Of a stretch of DNA of 64,000 nucleotides, positions 27,058 to 35,974 are shown piece by piece (the stretch's first letter is position 1; every line of letters starts with the position of its first letter). This stretch comes from an uncultured Cellulosilyticum sp. Lineage in GTDB: Bacteria; Bacillota; Clostridia; Lachnospirales; Cellulosilyticaceae. Made by a program: the position numbers and the translations under genes. Where the stretch lies: assembly GCA_934725855.1 (NCBI GenBank), contig CAKVCL010000010.1, positions 1 through 64,000 of the forward strand. Reading direction: 5' to 3'. The notes under the pieces were generated by a model that saw nothing but the letters and a program-made list of their open reading frames with translations, did no database searches and was not told the origin of the DNA.

Positions 27058-27900
27058 TTACAATAATTTGTGTTTTTTATCTTCCAAAGTAGCTGTTGTC
27101 ATTTCTGCCCAACTATATTGACTCATATATTCACCCAAATAGGCATTGATAGCGCTTATATCCCCTTGAAGAAATTGATAATAATCACATTCGACTTTAT
27201 CTGGAACAATCGCTAGATAATTCCACTTTTTTATAATAATATCTGATATGTTAGCTTGTTTTAGTGTATTCATCATGGAATGAATAGCCTGTTGTACATA
27301 ATTCGTTGTCTTTTTGCCGCCATCAGCCTCTTCCCATAATACAGCGGCAATCTCACCCGTTGTCACACCACTTCCCTTGCGATCCACTAAATAAGCTAAT
27401 AGTTCCTTTGACTTACTTCTCTCAAATGTCAATAATGTGTTATTTACCGAAATATCAAAATTACCAAACGTATGTATCTTTACTTTAATTTTATTATTCT
27501 CTTGTTCGATTTCTTCTCCTGCCCGATGCCAATCCACTTCCATACTGTCTAATGTTTCTTCAATGGCTTCTTTTGTTGCTGGTTTTAATATATATCCTTT
27601 AGCATGAAGTTGAAAAGCCGTACAAGCATATTGGTCATAAGCAGAAACAAATATGATGCGAATAAGTGGGCAATACCCTTTTATTATCTTTGCCATTTCA
27701 ATACCACTTATGCCTCTCATTTCAATATCTAAAAAAGCATAGTCAATCTTTTTTCCTGCTTTCGTTTGTTCTTGAATATAATTCATTGCTTCTTTACTTT
27801 TTTGAAAACCTCTTATTTCGTCTTTATTAAAAATCTCTGCTAATATTCTTAATAAGCCTTGTAATGCTAAGGCTTCATCATCCACAACTATTATATTCAT
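27058..27900 (-). CDS. SARP-type response regulator (receiver + winged helix)
   Basis: This 280-residue regulator has a receiver domain at residues 1-120 with acidic pair D7/D8, phospho-acceptor D54 in YAFLDIEMRGISG, SAYD and the K in LKPATK. After a short linker a SARP/OmpR-like winged helix follows (HTFGNFDISVNNTLLTF, KSKELLAYLVDRKG, TTGEIAAVLW), with a short BTAD-like tail. This layout is the SAPR (COG3947) response regulator type. It lies 2 nt after the histidine kinase stop with AAGGAGAGA upstream, so the two are a cognate pair. The target genes are unknown. Confidence 0.88.
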   Translation of the reverse strand: MNIIVVDDEALALQGLLRILAEIFNKDEIRGFQKSKEAMNYIQEQTKAGKKIDYAFLDIEMRGISGIEMAKIIKGYCPLIRIIFVSAYDQYACTAFQLHAKGYILKPATKEAIEETLDSMEVDWHRAGEEIEQENNKIKVKIHTFGNFDISVNNTLLTFERSKSKELLAYLVDRKGSGVTTGEIAAVLWEEADGGKKTTNYVQQAIHSMMNTLKQANISDIIIKKWNYLAIVPDKVECDYYQFLQGDISAINAYLGEYMSQYSWAEMTTATLEDKKHKLL

Positions 27901-27902
27901 CT

Positions 27903-29681
27903 CTATTGTCTCTCCTTAGGAATACTAATGGTCACTTCCGTTCCCTTATCTATTTCACTTGCTATAGTTAACTGCCCATTGCACTGAGCATTTAATCTGT
28001 TCTTAACATTTTTAATCCCAACATGACTTCTTTTTGTATTTTCTAAACTTGTCATCTCATATTGCTTTATATCGAATCCTATCCCATCATCTTTTATTAC
28101 AATTATGTATTCTTCAGATTTTTCATAGCTTTGAATAGTTACGGTTCCACCTTCTTCTTTTTTTCCAACACCATACTTAACAGCATTTTCTACTATGGGT
28201 TGTATAGACAATGCAGGAATAAAAAAGTCCCTGGCCCCTATTTTATATTCAACTTCTAGATATTCACCAAACCGCACTTTTTCTATATACAAATAATTTT
28301 CTATGTGTTGTAATTCTTTTTCAAAAGGAATAAGAGACTCCGTCGTTAATGAATCCATATTTCCTCTTAAATATAAAGAAAATCTTTTAATGACTTCATG
28401 TGCCTTATTAGCATCTACCAAACATAATTCTTGTATACTGGTTAGTGCATTATATAAAAAATGAGGTTGAATTTGACTTAGCATGATTGTAATTCGATTC
28501 TGTATCAACTCTTTTTCTAAACTTTCTGATTTCTTCGCCTTTTTAATCTGCTCACTTATATAACTAATATTATTAAGCAATTGACTAACAGAAAAATAAC
28601 TTACCCCGATTAATAAAACAAATCTCGTATAATGATCTGTACAGCAGAAAAAAATCATCTCCATGATTATACAACTTCCCAATACAATACACGAAATAAT
28701 ACACTTCTTAATTCTTTCTACTGAATGCTTTCGGTAATCTAGTACTAAAAATAGGCAAACAATAAACACAAAACCTACCCCTATAGGTAATACAAACTCT
28801 AGCATTTGCAAAGGATCAACTAAGCCCATAATTTGTAAAATAAAATAGGCTATAATAATAATACTTGCAATATAAATAATTCTATTAGTTATTATGATAT
28901 ACCTTTTGCTAATAAGATAATATCTTAAATAAATAAGTAATAACTCACACATTAAAATATCGGCAATAAAATTAAACATACCTACTAAAAAAGCATTATT
29001 AAAAATAAGTGTAACATAATCATAGTTAATAAACGTACTAATTGATCCAGTCATCATGACTAACCCACAGCAAATATAACGACAAGATAGTTTTTGCTGA
29101 ATATTATTCGTTGTCAATAATCCCAACATATAAATAAAACTACTAATAAATAATCCTATGGAAATCAAAAAACCAACCATATTTTTTCTTATCTGTTGTA
29201 TGACAAAATCATGATAGGCACCAACATATATGTCTGTTAAAAAAGAGCTACATACCTTATTGTAAACAGGTGCTAATATGAGCTCAATTTCATCTTCTTT
29301 ATGAATCCCTTTACTGATGATTCTTGTCCAGTCTGCACCTGTAGACTTTACAATTTTAGGATAATCTCCTTGTTTCCCATAGCGATAAATTTCTCTTCCA
29401 TTGACCTTTACCACCATACGCATTCGATACATAAACATAAAAATTTCTTCATTTATATCAATATCTTGATCAAAATGTCCACGCAAAATAATAGTAGAGT
29501 TTTCTCCAGAATATGTGTCCTTTTGATTTTCCCGACTCCACTCTATAAATTGTAGCCTTCTAATATGATTATTATTGCTTTGGTATTCTACTCCCAGGCT
29601 AAATATATAGGTAATAAAAATAATACATGCACTTAATAATATAGCAAAAAAGCGGTCATCATCTCTACCATTACTTTGCAT
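27903..29681 (-). CDS. Multi-span sensor histidine kinase (LytS/HisK_7TM-like)
   Basis: This 592-residue sensor kinase has a first membrane span at about 12-30, an extracytoplasmic region of about 130 residues resembling 7TMR-DISM ligand domains, then about seven spans (165-370). The cytoplasmic part has the His_kinase motif LSQIQPHFLYNALTSI with H407, the N-box IQPIVENAVKYGVGK and the G-box DDGIGFDI. The QPHFLYN form places it in the LytS/YesM-like kinase class. Its stop is 2 nt before the SARP regulator. The signal is unknown. GAGGTAGGA precedes the ATG. Confidence 0.9.
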   Translation of the reverse strand: MQSNGRDDDRFFAILLSACIIFITYIFSLGVEYQSNNNHIRRLQFIEWSRENQKDTYSGENSTIILRGHFDQDIDINEEIFMFMYRMRMVVKVNGREIYRYGKQGDYPKIVKSTGADWTRIISKGIHKEDEIELILAPVYNKVCSSFLTDIYVGAYHDFVIQQIRKNMVGFLISIGLFISSFIYMLGLLTTNNIQQKLSCRYICCGLVMMTGSISTFINYDYVTLIFNNAFLVGMFNFIADILMCELLLIYLRYYLISKRYIIITNRIIYIASIIIIAYFILQIMGLVDPLQMLEFVLPIGVGFVFIVCLFLVLDYRKHSVERIKKCIISCIVLGSCIIMEMIFFCCTDHYTRFVLLIGVSYFSVSQLLNNISYISEQIKKAKKSESLEKELIQNRITIMLSQIQPHFLYNALTSIQELCLVDANKAHEVIKRFSLYLRGNMDSLTTESLIPFEKELQHIENYLYIEKVRFGEYLEVEYKIGARDFFIPALSIQPIVENAVKYGVGKKEEGGTVTIQSYEKSEEYIIVIKDDGIGFDIKQYEMTSLENTKRSHVGIKNVKNRLNAQCNGQLTIASEIDKGTEVTISIPKERQ

Positions 29682-29745
29682 ACAAATTCCTACCTCATCA
29701 TACTAATATAAATCAAAAACACTTTTTTCTTGTTTCTCTCACTTT

Positions 29746-31305
29746 TTATTCAACCGAAATTCCTTTATAGTAATATTTCAATATCTCATCATAATTAAAT
29801 CCAAGCTTTGCCATGCCCTTTGCACCACTTTGTGACATGCCTACACCATGTCCATAGCCTTTTCCTACAATCGTCATATCTCCCATAATTGTTTCAGTCA
29901 CACTTGTGCTTCCTGATGAATCACCATTTATAAAAGGCATTTCAAAACTTCCATCTGCAGATTCTATAGTCATGGATTCTCCTAAAATAGACTCTGTTAA
30001 CTGTCCATTTGTTACCATTAAATCTTGAGCCGCTCTATCGGTTACTCCTGAAGCAGAAAGAACACTAACCATTTGTGGTGTTTGCTCACTTCCTGAATTA
30101 ACCGCTCCTACCAAATTAAACAGCCTACTTTTCAATGAACCCTCTTTTGTTCCACTAAAAAAAGTACGTACATTTTCTTTAGTTAACGAGTAGATTCCCG
30201 TTGAACCAATAATATTCATTTCATTTACACGTCCTGATAACGTTCTAGAAATAATTTGTACGCCTTTAGCTGTTCCAATATCCACTTTCTTATCGGCAAG
30301 ACATTGGTTGATTTCTTCTAAAGTAATCGTTCGTACCCACTCGCCTTGTGCAGGCTCTGTTTCAAAAGGATCTTCCACTCCTACCAAATAATCAATCGGA
30401 TATCCCCAAACATTTTCAGCAGATTCTGTGTAACCACCACTTGTTGAAAAATAAAGTGCCTCCGCCGTTTTTCCAGCGAATCTTATAGTTTGTCCTTTAG
30501 TCTTGTCTACAGCTTCTGTGGTTCTAATGTCTTCCTTATTATAGCCCCCATAAGCTTGTGTAGCTGTGGTATCAACGACATTATAGCCAGATGCTATATA
30601 TCTATTATATTGATAAATGGCAATCGAACGAGCTGCAACCGCTTGAGCCTTTAAGGCCTCTGCTGGCCAAGAAGCTGCCATTTCATTAGGTACTACCCCA
30701 TAAAGATATTCTTCTATAGGTAATAAATTATAAGGGGTGATTCCTGTTGTGCCACCTATTCCAATAGCGCCTCTATATTTCTTGGTGGTTCCTACTTTTG
30801 TTAGATTTAAGCCTGTACTAAAATCATACCCTCTAAAGCCAAGTGGTATGGTCCCTTTTTGAAATAATAATAACTCTTTGCCATATGAGTCCGTTACAAG
30901 ATAAGTTGGCACACTTTCTAAAACAATACTTCCAATAGGCGCAGTTGAATACACTTTAAACAGATTAAGGTCCACATAAACAGGTATCCCTCCTATACTC
31001 TTAGCCACTTCATACGCTTCTTGATATGTAGAATAACTTCCACCTAATTCATAAAAAGTCGCATTTGATTTACAAACTGTTATTTCCGAGCTCTCTAGTG
31101 TGCCGATTGGCATAAACCCAAGTTCATCTAAGTAGCCTATTTCCATTAATGTATCACTTGATAATGAAACAGAGGCTGCATTTTTATAAATGGATTCTAA
31201 GCCAACCTTTATCATTGTATGCTCTGCTCCTAGTATGATAAAGGACCAACTGAAAAACACCATGATAATCCCTATTAAATAACCATATCTTCTCTTTGAA
31301 TTCAC
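29746..31305 (-). CDS. SpoIID/LytB domain protein
   Basis: Predicted exported peptidoglycan lytic protein of the SpoIID/LytB family. A signal or anchor lies at about residues 8-26. A SPOR-like stretch follows near 75-125 (YSTYQEAYEVAKSIGGIPVYV), then the SpoIID domain from about 190: NEMAASWPAEALKAQAVAARS with the Glu of the active site, TQAYGGY, YFSTSGGYTESAENVWG, and the C-terminal GYGHGVGMSQSGAKGMA. The start is GTG, preceded by AGGAGGAAAG. At 519 aa it is longer than true SpoIID, so a LytB-like amidase enhancer or germination role is possible. It lies 64 nt upstream of the kinase gene. Confidence 0.88.
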   Translation of the reverse strand: MNSKRRYGYLIGIIMVFFSWSFIILGAEHTMIKVGLESIYKNAASVSLSSDTLMEIGYLDELGFMPIGTLESSEITVCKSNATFYELGGSYSTYQEAYEVAKSIGGIPVYVDLNLFKVYSTAPIGSIVLESVPTYLVTDSYGKELLLFQKGTIPLGFRGYDFSTGLNLTKVGTTKKYRGAIGIGGTTGITPYNLLPIEEYLYGVVPNEMAASWPAEALKAQAVAARSIAIYQYNRYIASGYNVVDTTATQAYGGYNKEDIRTTEAVDKTKGQTIRFAGKTAEALYFSTSGGYTESAENVWGYPIDYLVGVEDPFETEPAQGEWVRTITLEEINQCLADKKVDIGTAKGVQIISRTLSGRVNEMNIIGSTGIYSLTKENVRTFFSGTKEGSLKSRLFNLVGAVNSGSEQTPQMVSVLSASGVTDRAAQDLMVTNGQLTESILGESMTIESADGSFEMPFINGDSSGSTSVTETIMGDMTIVGKGYGHGVGMSQSGAKGMAKLGFNYDEILKYYYKGISVE

Positions 31306-31503
31306 TTACTTTCCTCCTAGCTTATCTTATCTTTTGTCCTATTTCATTATACCTTTGATTTTTCCATAAATCTACATATTAATGCCCTATACCATATCTT
31401 TTAATTTATATTCTAAATTATACTTTATGCCTTGCTAATTTTATCTTACAGTTTCATTAAAAACTAGTTAATTTCATCTTTCATCTAGTCTTGATTGATG
31501 TAT

Positions 31504-31548
31504 AAAAAAAGTTCTTAGCTTCATTTACTTGAAGCTAAGAACTTTTTT
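31504..31548. terminator. Strong terminator after the crh-like gene
   Basis: The perfect 18-base arms at 31505-31522 and 31531-31548 enclose an 8-nt loop, with runs of A and T at the ends. It closes the rapZ-yvcK-whiA-crh operon on the minus strand. Confidence 0.9.
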
Positions 31549-31555
31549 GATCTAT

Positions 31556-31822
31556 TTATTCGCTTACCTCTTGAGTTTTTAAAAACTTAATGAGTGAGTT
31601 TACTGCTTCTTGTTCATCTTGGCCTTCTGCAATAATTTCAATCACTTCGCCTTTAATTGTTCCCAAAGACATCATACCCATAATACTTTTTGCATTAACT
31701 TGTTTTTCATTTACTGTAACTGAAATATGACTTTCAAATTTACTCGCAATCTGAACAAATAACGCAGCTGGTCTTGCTTCTAGTCCATTTTTAAATTCTA
31801 GTTTCAAACTTTCTTTAACCAT
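31556..31822 (-). CDS. HPr-like protein (Crh-type) with Glu15
   Basis: This 88-residue HPr-fold protein has GLEARPAALF where HPr has GLHARPA, so the PTS phospho-acceptor His15 is replaced by Glu. The regulatory serine S46 is kept (NAKSIMGMMSL). In Bacillus subtilis the yvcL neighbour is crh, an HPr variant with Gln15 that acts only in carbon catabolite control through phospho-Ser46. Position and residues suggest a Crh-like regulator that cannot take part in sugar phosphorelay. The gene is 2 nt after whiA. Confidence 0.88.
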   Translation of the reverse strand: MVKESLKLEFKNGLEARPAALFVQIASKFESHISVTVNEKQVNAKSIMGMMSLGTIKGEVIEIIAEGQDEQEAVNSLIKFLKTQEVSE

Positions 31823-31824
31823 TT

Positions 31825-32781
31825 CTAATTTCCTCCTCTGTTTTCCCTGATATGCTCTGCAATTTCACTAATTTTCTTAAGTCTATGATTAACTCCTGAC
31901 TTTCCAACAGGCGGGCTTAGTAATTCCCCCAATTCCTTAAGTGAACTACTTGGATATTCTAAACGATAAATAGCTACTTGCTGTAAGTTTTCAGGAAGTG
32001 ATGAAATACCTATAGTATTTTGTACATATTCAATATCTTGCATTTGTCTAACAGCAGCTGAAACAGTCTTTTTTAAATTGGCTGTCTCACAATTCACAAT
32101 GCGGTTCACATTATTTCTTACTTCTTTAACAATACGGACATTCTCTAGTTCCATTAAGGCAATATGTGCTCCCATAATGTTAAGTAAGTCTACTATTTGT
32201 GTCCCTTCTTTTAAATACAAAACGTAATTTCCTTTTCGTTCTACAACTTTAGGTTCCATTTCTAATGAAATCATCATATCCTTTAAGAATAAAGCATGTT
32301 TTTCTGTAGGATTAACAAACTCTAAGTGATATCCTTTTTCTGGATCACTTACAGATCCTGCCCCAAGAAAAGCGCCTCTCAAATAAGCACGCTTACAACA
32401 TGTGCTTTGAATAATAGCTAAATCTACATGGTCTCTTACAATAAAATGTCCTTCCACTTGTTTTAATAATGTGGTTGCCACTAATATTTTTCGAGCCTGT
32501 TCACTATCTTTGGTTACAAGTACATAAGTTTGCTTCTTATGGAACTTTTTACTAGTTTTCAAGACTATCTCTGTATTTATATTAAAAGCTTTTTTCGTTA
32601 TTGTAAAGTATTTTCTCGCAATGGCTGCATTTTCTGTTTGAAATTTTATTGAAAATGCACTATTTTCATATTTTATTTCACCTGCCATAACAATCATCGC
32701 AGCGAGTTCTGCAATCATACAATGCCTCGCACCTAATGGTATGCAAGTCAATTCTTTTTTTACATTAAAAGAAAAGGACAT
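31825..32781 (-). CDS. whiA: WhiA-family DNA-binding protein
   Basis: WhiA/YvcL protein linked to cell division and chromosome segregation in Firmicutes and to sporulation in actinomycetes. It has an N-terminal degenerate LAGLIDADG-like domain (SFSFNVKKELT, CCKRAYLRGAFLGAGSVSDPEKGYHLEF) and a C-terminal helix-turn-helix (PSSSLKELGELLSPPVGKSGVNHRLKKI). The length of 318 aa is normal. It is third in the conserved rapZ-yvcK-whiA-crh operon. Confidence 0.95.
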   Translation of the reverse strand: MSFSFNVKKELTCIPLGARHCMIAELAAMIVMAGEIKYENSAFSIKFQTENAAIARKYFTITKKAFNINTEIVLKTSKKFHKKQTYVLVTKDSEQARKILVATTLLKQVEGHFIVRDHVDLAIIQSTCCKRAYLRGAFLGAGSVSDPEKGYHLEFVNPTEKHALFLKDMMISLEMEPKVVERKGNYVLYLKEGTQIVDLLNIMGAHIALMELENVRIVKEVRNNVNRIVNCETANLKKTVSAAVRQMQDIEYVQNTIGISSLPENLQQVAIYRLEYPSSSLKELGELLSPPVGKSGVNHRLKKISEIAEHIRENRGGN

Positions 32782-32807
32782 TTTTTCACCTCATCTTATG
32801 TAATTTT

Positions 32808-33782
32808 TTAATCTCTCATTTCAAATAAACAGGCTGCTAACTTTTTAGGATCATGTCTTATCAATTTCTGTTTTTCATGAATCTTAATTAATGGCACTTC
32901 AATTCTTTTAATCCGCTGCCACACGGGATGATCCTTGTCTGCTTTAAGCAGCACGGCACCTTCCTCTTCATATTCCTTCATTTGTCTCTTACTAACTGTT
33001 TCACTATTTACAATCACTGTGTCCAGTATATCTTTTCCTAAATAGCACTCCAATATTTCAATGTGCTCTTCTAAAGAAAGTTTTGAAGTTTCTCCCGGTT
33101 GCGTCATAATATTAGCAATATAAATTTTCTTGGCAGCTGCTTTCTTTATCGCTTCACTTATATCTTTTACCAGCAAATTAGGAATAATACTTGTATATAA
33201 GCTCCCAGGGCCTAAAATGATGCGATCGGCTTTACTGATTGCTTTTAAAACTTCATGATTAGCTTCTGGTAACTGAGGATTTAATTCAATATGACAAATA
33301 TTGGTTTCATTATTTTTACCATACTCAACAATTTCTGTTTCTCCTGTGATTGCCTGACCATCTTCAAACCTAGCATGTAGATGAACATCTTCAAGGGTTA
33401 CAGGTAACACCTTTCCTGTAATAGCCAGTACATTACTTGTCACATGAACTGCCTCTTCAAAACTCCCAGTAATCTCTGCTAAAGTAGCAATTAATAAATT
33501 TCCAAAGTTTTGCCCTTGCATACTTCCTTCTGTAAAGCGATATTGTAAGAGTTTTTCCATAATAGGTTCCGTATTCGCTAATGCAACTAGGCAATTGCGT
33601 ATATCACCTGGTGGCATAATTCCCATTTCTTCTCGTATTTTACCTGAACTCCCACCATTATCAGCTACTGTAACAATTGCTGTAATCTCACTTGTATAAG
33701 CTTTTAAACCCTTTAACATCGTAGATAATCCAGTACCCCCGCCAATAACAACAACCCTTTTCCCTTTTACATCATTTTGCAT
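32808..33782 (-). CDS. YvcK/CofD-like protein (gluconeogenesis factor)
   Basis: UDP-sugar-binding protein of the YvcK family, needed in Bacillus for growth on gluconeogenic carbon sources and for cell shape. The motifs are VVVIGGGTGLSTMLKGLK at the N-terminus, TVADNGGSSGKIREEMGIMPPGDIRNCLVALA, and the ILGPGSLYTSIIPNLLV stretch. The length of 324 aa fits. It lies 3 nt after rapZ and 26 nt before whiA, in a single transcript. Confidence 0.95.
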   Translation of the reverse strand: MQNDVKGKRVVVIGGGTGLSTMLKGLKAYTSEITAIVTVADNGGSSGKIREEMGIMPPGDIRNCLVALANTEPIMEKLLQYRFTEGSMQGQNFGNLLIATLAEITGSFEEAVHVTSNVLAITGKVLPVTLEDVHLHARFEDGQAITGETEIVEYGKNNETNICHIELNPQLPEANHEVLKAISKADRIILGPGSLYTSIIPNLLVKDISEAIKKAAAKKIYIANIMTQPGETSKLSLEEHIEILECYLGKDILDTVIVNSETVSKRQMKEYEEEGAVLLKADKDHPVWQRIKRIEVPLIKIHEKQKLIRHDPKKLAACLFEMRD

Positions 33783-33785
33783 AGA

Positions 33786-34658
33786 TTATTTCCCTCTTTT
33801 ACTATCCTTCTCAATATCTCTATGTTGCTTAATAACCGTATGCCCCTTTTCTTGTAGAAATTCATATAAAGCATTAGCTATGGTAACAGAACGATGCTTT
33901 CCTCCTGTGCACCCGATTGCAATCACTAATTGATTTTTTCCTTCTTTTCTATAATTAGGAAGTAAAAAATCTATCATGTCTTTTAACTTCGCTAAAAACT
34001 CTTGTGTTACATCAAACTGTAAAACGTAATCTCTTACTATTTGATCATTTCCTGTACAAGGTCTCATCTCTGGAATGTAATAAGGATTTGGGGCAAATCG
34101 TACATCAAATACTAAGTCTGCATCAATAGGGATGCCATACTTGAATCCAAACGATACAATTGTAATCATCATACTATCAAAGGCTTTTTCTTCACAATAA
34201 ATTTTGTAAAGAATCCCTCTTGTATCTTTAGGTAATAAATAGGATGTATCAATAATATGATTTGCTTTTTCCTTGATATTCTTTAAAATCTTTTGTTCTT
34301 TTCGAATACCTTCCTCCACACGTTCTTCTCTAGCTAGTGGATGTAATCTTCTAGTTTCCTTATAACGTTTTATGAGTTCAGTTTCGCTGCAATCAAAGAA
34401 GATAATCTCATAAGTATGCCCAAGCTCGATCAGTTCATCCAAACTTGTCAAAAGATCATCAAATAAACCACCGCCTCTTGTGTCAATTCCCAGTACAACT
34501 TTGCTCACTTTATTTTCTTGTGAAACAATCAAGTCTGCAAAGCTTTTGATTAAGGTTGGTGGCAAGTTATCCACACAATAATATCCCATATCCTCAAAAA
34601 AGTTTATGGCACTACTTTTTCCTGCTCCTGACATCCCTGTTACAATAATAAAATTCAT
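33786..34658 (-). CDS. rapZ: RapZ/YvcJ nucleotide-binding protein
   Basis: P-loop protein of the RapZ (YvcJ) family. In E. coli it adapts RNase E to the GlmZ RNA, while in Firmicutes the role is less clear. It has Walker A GMSGAGKSSAI (residues 8-18), LGIDTRGG, FFDCSETELIKRYKETRRLHPL, and the C-terminal GCTGGKHRSVTIANAL. The length of 290 aa is usual. It is the first gene of the operon rapZ-yvcK-whiA-crh, identical in order to Bacillus yvcJ-yvcK-yvcL-crh. Confidence 0.95.
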   Translation of the reverse strand: MNFIIVTGMSGAGKSSAINFFEDMGYYCVDNLPPTLIKSFADLIVSQENKVSKVVLGIDTRGGGLFDDLLTSLDELIELGHTYEIIFFDCSETELIKRYKETRRLHPLAREERVEEGIRKEQKILKNIKEKANHIIDTSYLLPKDTRGILYKIYCEEKAFDSMMITIVSFGFKYGIPIDADLVFDVRFAPNPYYIPEMRPCTGNDQIVRDYVLQFDVTQEFLAKLKDMIDFLLPNYRKEGKNQLVIAIGCTGGKHRSVTIANALYEFLQEKGHTVIKQHRDIEKDSKRGK

Positions 34659-34731
34659 GCTTATGTTTCCTCCCTCTACTTAAAGTTTATCTAACCGTCT
34701 ACCTATCCTTATTTTAGCGTATCCTCTTTTT

Positions 34732-34841
34732 AAGGAGTTAACTCTTTTAAGCGTTAAAATATTATTTTTTGATCGTTTAAGAGTTGTTTTTTAACGTTTA
34801 ACGATTACTTTTTAAACGTTTAACGATTATTTTTTAAGCGT
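34732..34841 (-). repeat. 22-bp degenerate tandem repeat at the 3' end of murB
   Basis: On the minus strand five consecutive units of 21-23 nt run from 34841 to 34732. The first two read ACG(C/T)TTAAAAA(A/G)TAATCGTTAA (34820-34841, 34798-34819), followed by diverged copies at 34777-34797, 34754-34776 and 34732-34753. The first unit contains the last codons and stop of murB, and later units repeat a TAA. The region is not a hairpin terminator. It looks like tandem duplication of the murB 3' end followed by drift. Confidence 0.7.
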
Positions 34842-35737
34842 TTGACTTCTGTTTTTAACTCCACATTAAACTGTTTCTTAACTTCTTTTTGTATATGCTC
34901 AATTAAGTCTACAACATCTTGACAGGTTGCATTTCCAGTATTAATTACAAATCCACAATGCTTCTCAGAAACTTTTGCTCCACCTATTTGATAACCTTTT
35001 AATCCGCTGTCCATAATGAGTTTTCCTGCAAAATACCCTTCTGGTCTTTTAAAGGTACTACCTGCACTTGGTTTATCAAGAGGTTGCTTTTCTTTTCTTC
35101 TTAACATTAATTCTTTCATATAAGCCTTAATGTTTTCTTTTTCCCCTTTCTCAAGCTGTATAGTTGCACGAAGTACAATATAATTTTTATTTTGAATGAT
35201 GCTCGTTCTATATCCTAACTCTAATTCATCTTTTGAAAGTGTCATGACATTGCCTTCTTCATCCATTACCTCACATGAAATAAGTACATTTTTCATTTCG
35301 CCATTATACGCCCCTGCATTCATTACAACAGCTCCACCGAGTGTTCCTGGTATCCCATGAGCAAATTCTAATCCCGTCAAACTATTTTCCATAGCCACAG
35401 TAGCCACTTTTGATAAAATCGCACCCGCACCCGCTATGATACGGTTGCCTTCTACTTTTATATCTGCAAGTTGATTATATACATGTATGATAACCCCTCG
35501 ATACCCTTCGTCTGAAACCAACAAATTACTTCCATTTCCTAAAACATAATATGGGACTTCATGTTTTTTACACAAATTGATGATCTCTGCAATTTGTTGA
35601 TATGTTTTGGGTTTTACAAGGAGATCTGCTTTTCCTCCTATCCTAAAAGTTGTATAATTTTTCATTGGTACATCTCTAAATATCATATCATTAGGGAGTT
35701 TTGTTTGTAAAAGTTCTGCAAATTGATTGATGTCCAT
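34820..35737 (-). CDS. murB: UDP-N-acetylenolpyruvoylglucosamine reductase
   Basis: FAD-dependent enzyme that completes UDP-MurNAc for peptidoglycan. The FAD-binding half has NYTTFRIGGKADLLVKP, YYVLGNGSNLLVSDEGYRGVII and GIPGTLGGAVVMNAGAYNGEM. The substrate domain has PSAGSTFKRPEGYFAGKLI with the catalytic serine, and GGAKVSEKHCGFVIN. At 305 aa it is a type II MurB, as in Gram-positives. It lies before rapZ, from which it is separated by the tandem repeat and about 70 nt. GGAGCAATG is at the start. Confidence 0.96.
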   Translation of the reverse strand: MDINQFAELLQTKLPNDMIFRDVPMKNYTTFRIGGKADLLVKPKTYQQIAEIINLCKKHEVPYYVLGNGSNLLVSDEGYRGVIIHVYNQLADIKVEGNRIIAGAGAILSKVATVAMENSLTGLEFAHGIPGTLGGAVVMNAGAYNGEMKNVLISCEVMDEEGNVMTLSKDELELGYRTSIIQNKNYIVLRATIQLEKGEKENIKAYMKELMLRRKEKQPLDKPSAGSTFKRPEGYFAGKLIMDSGLKGYQIGGAKVSEKHCGFVINTGNATCQDVVDLIEHIQKEVKKQFNVELKTEVKRLKNNR

Positions 35738-35974
35738 TTCATTGCTCCTTTATGGATTTATTCTTTTTATATTTATTTATATCATACTATTAATATCTTA
35801 GTTTATTCTTATTTGGCCTCTCTTTATGCCCTACTTATTGTATCACAAATTATTGGACTAGGTCATTATAAATTCGTGTATTTCCCAGTCAACTTTCCTT
35901 ATTATCTATGTTATAATAAACGTTATATGAAACGTATATTATTTAGTATTTAGTGAAAGGGATTAACACATAAG

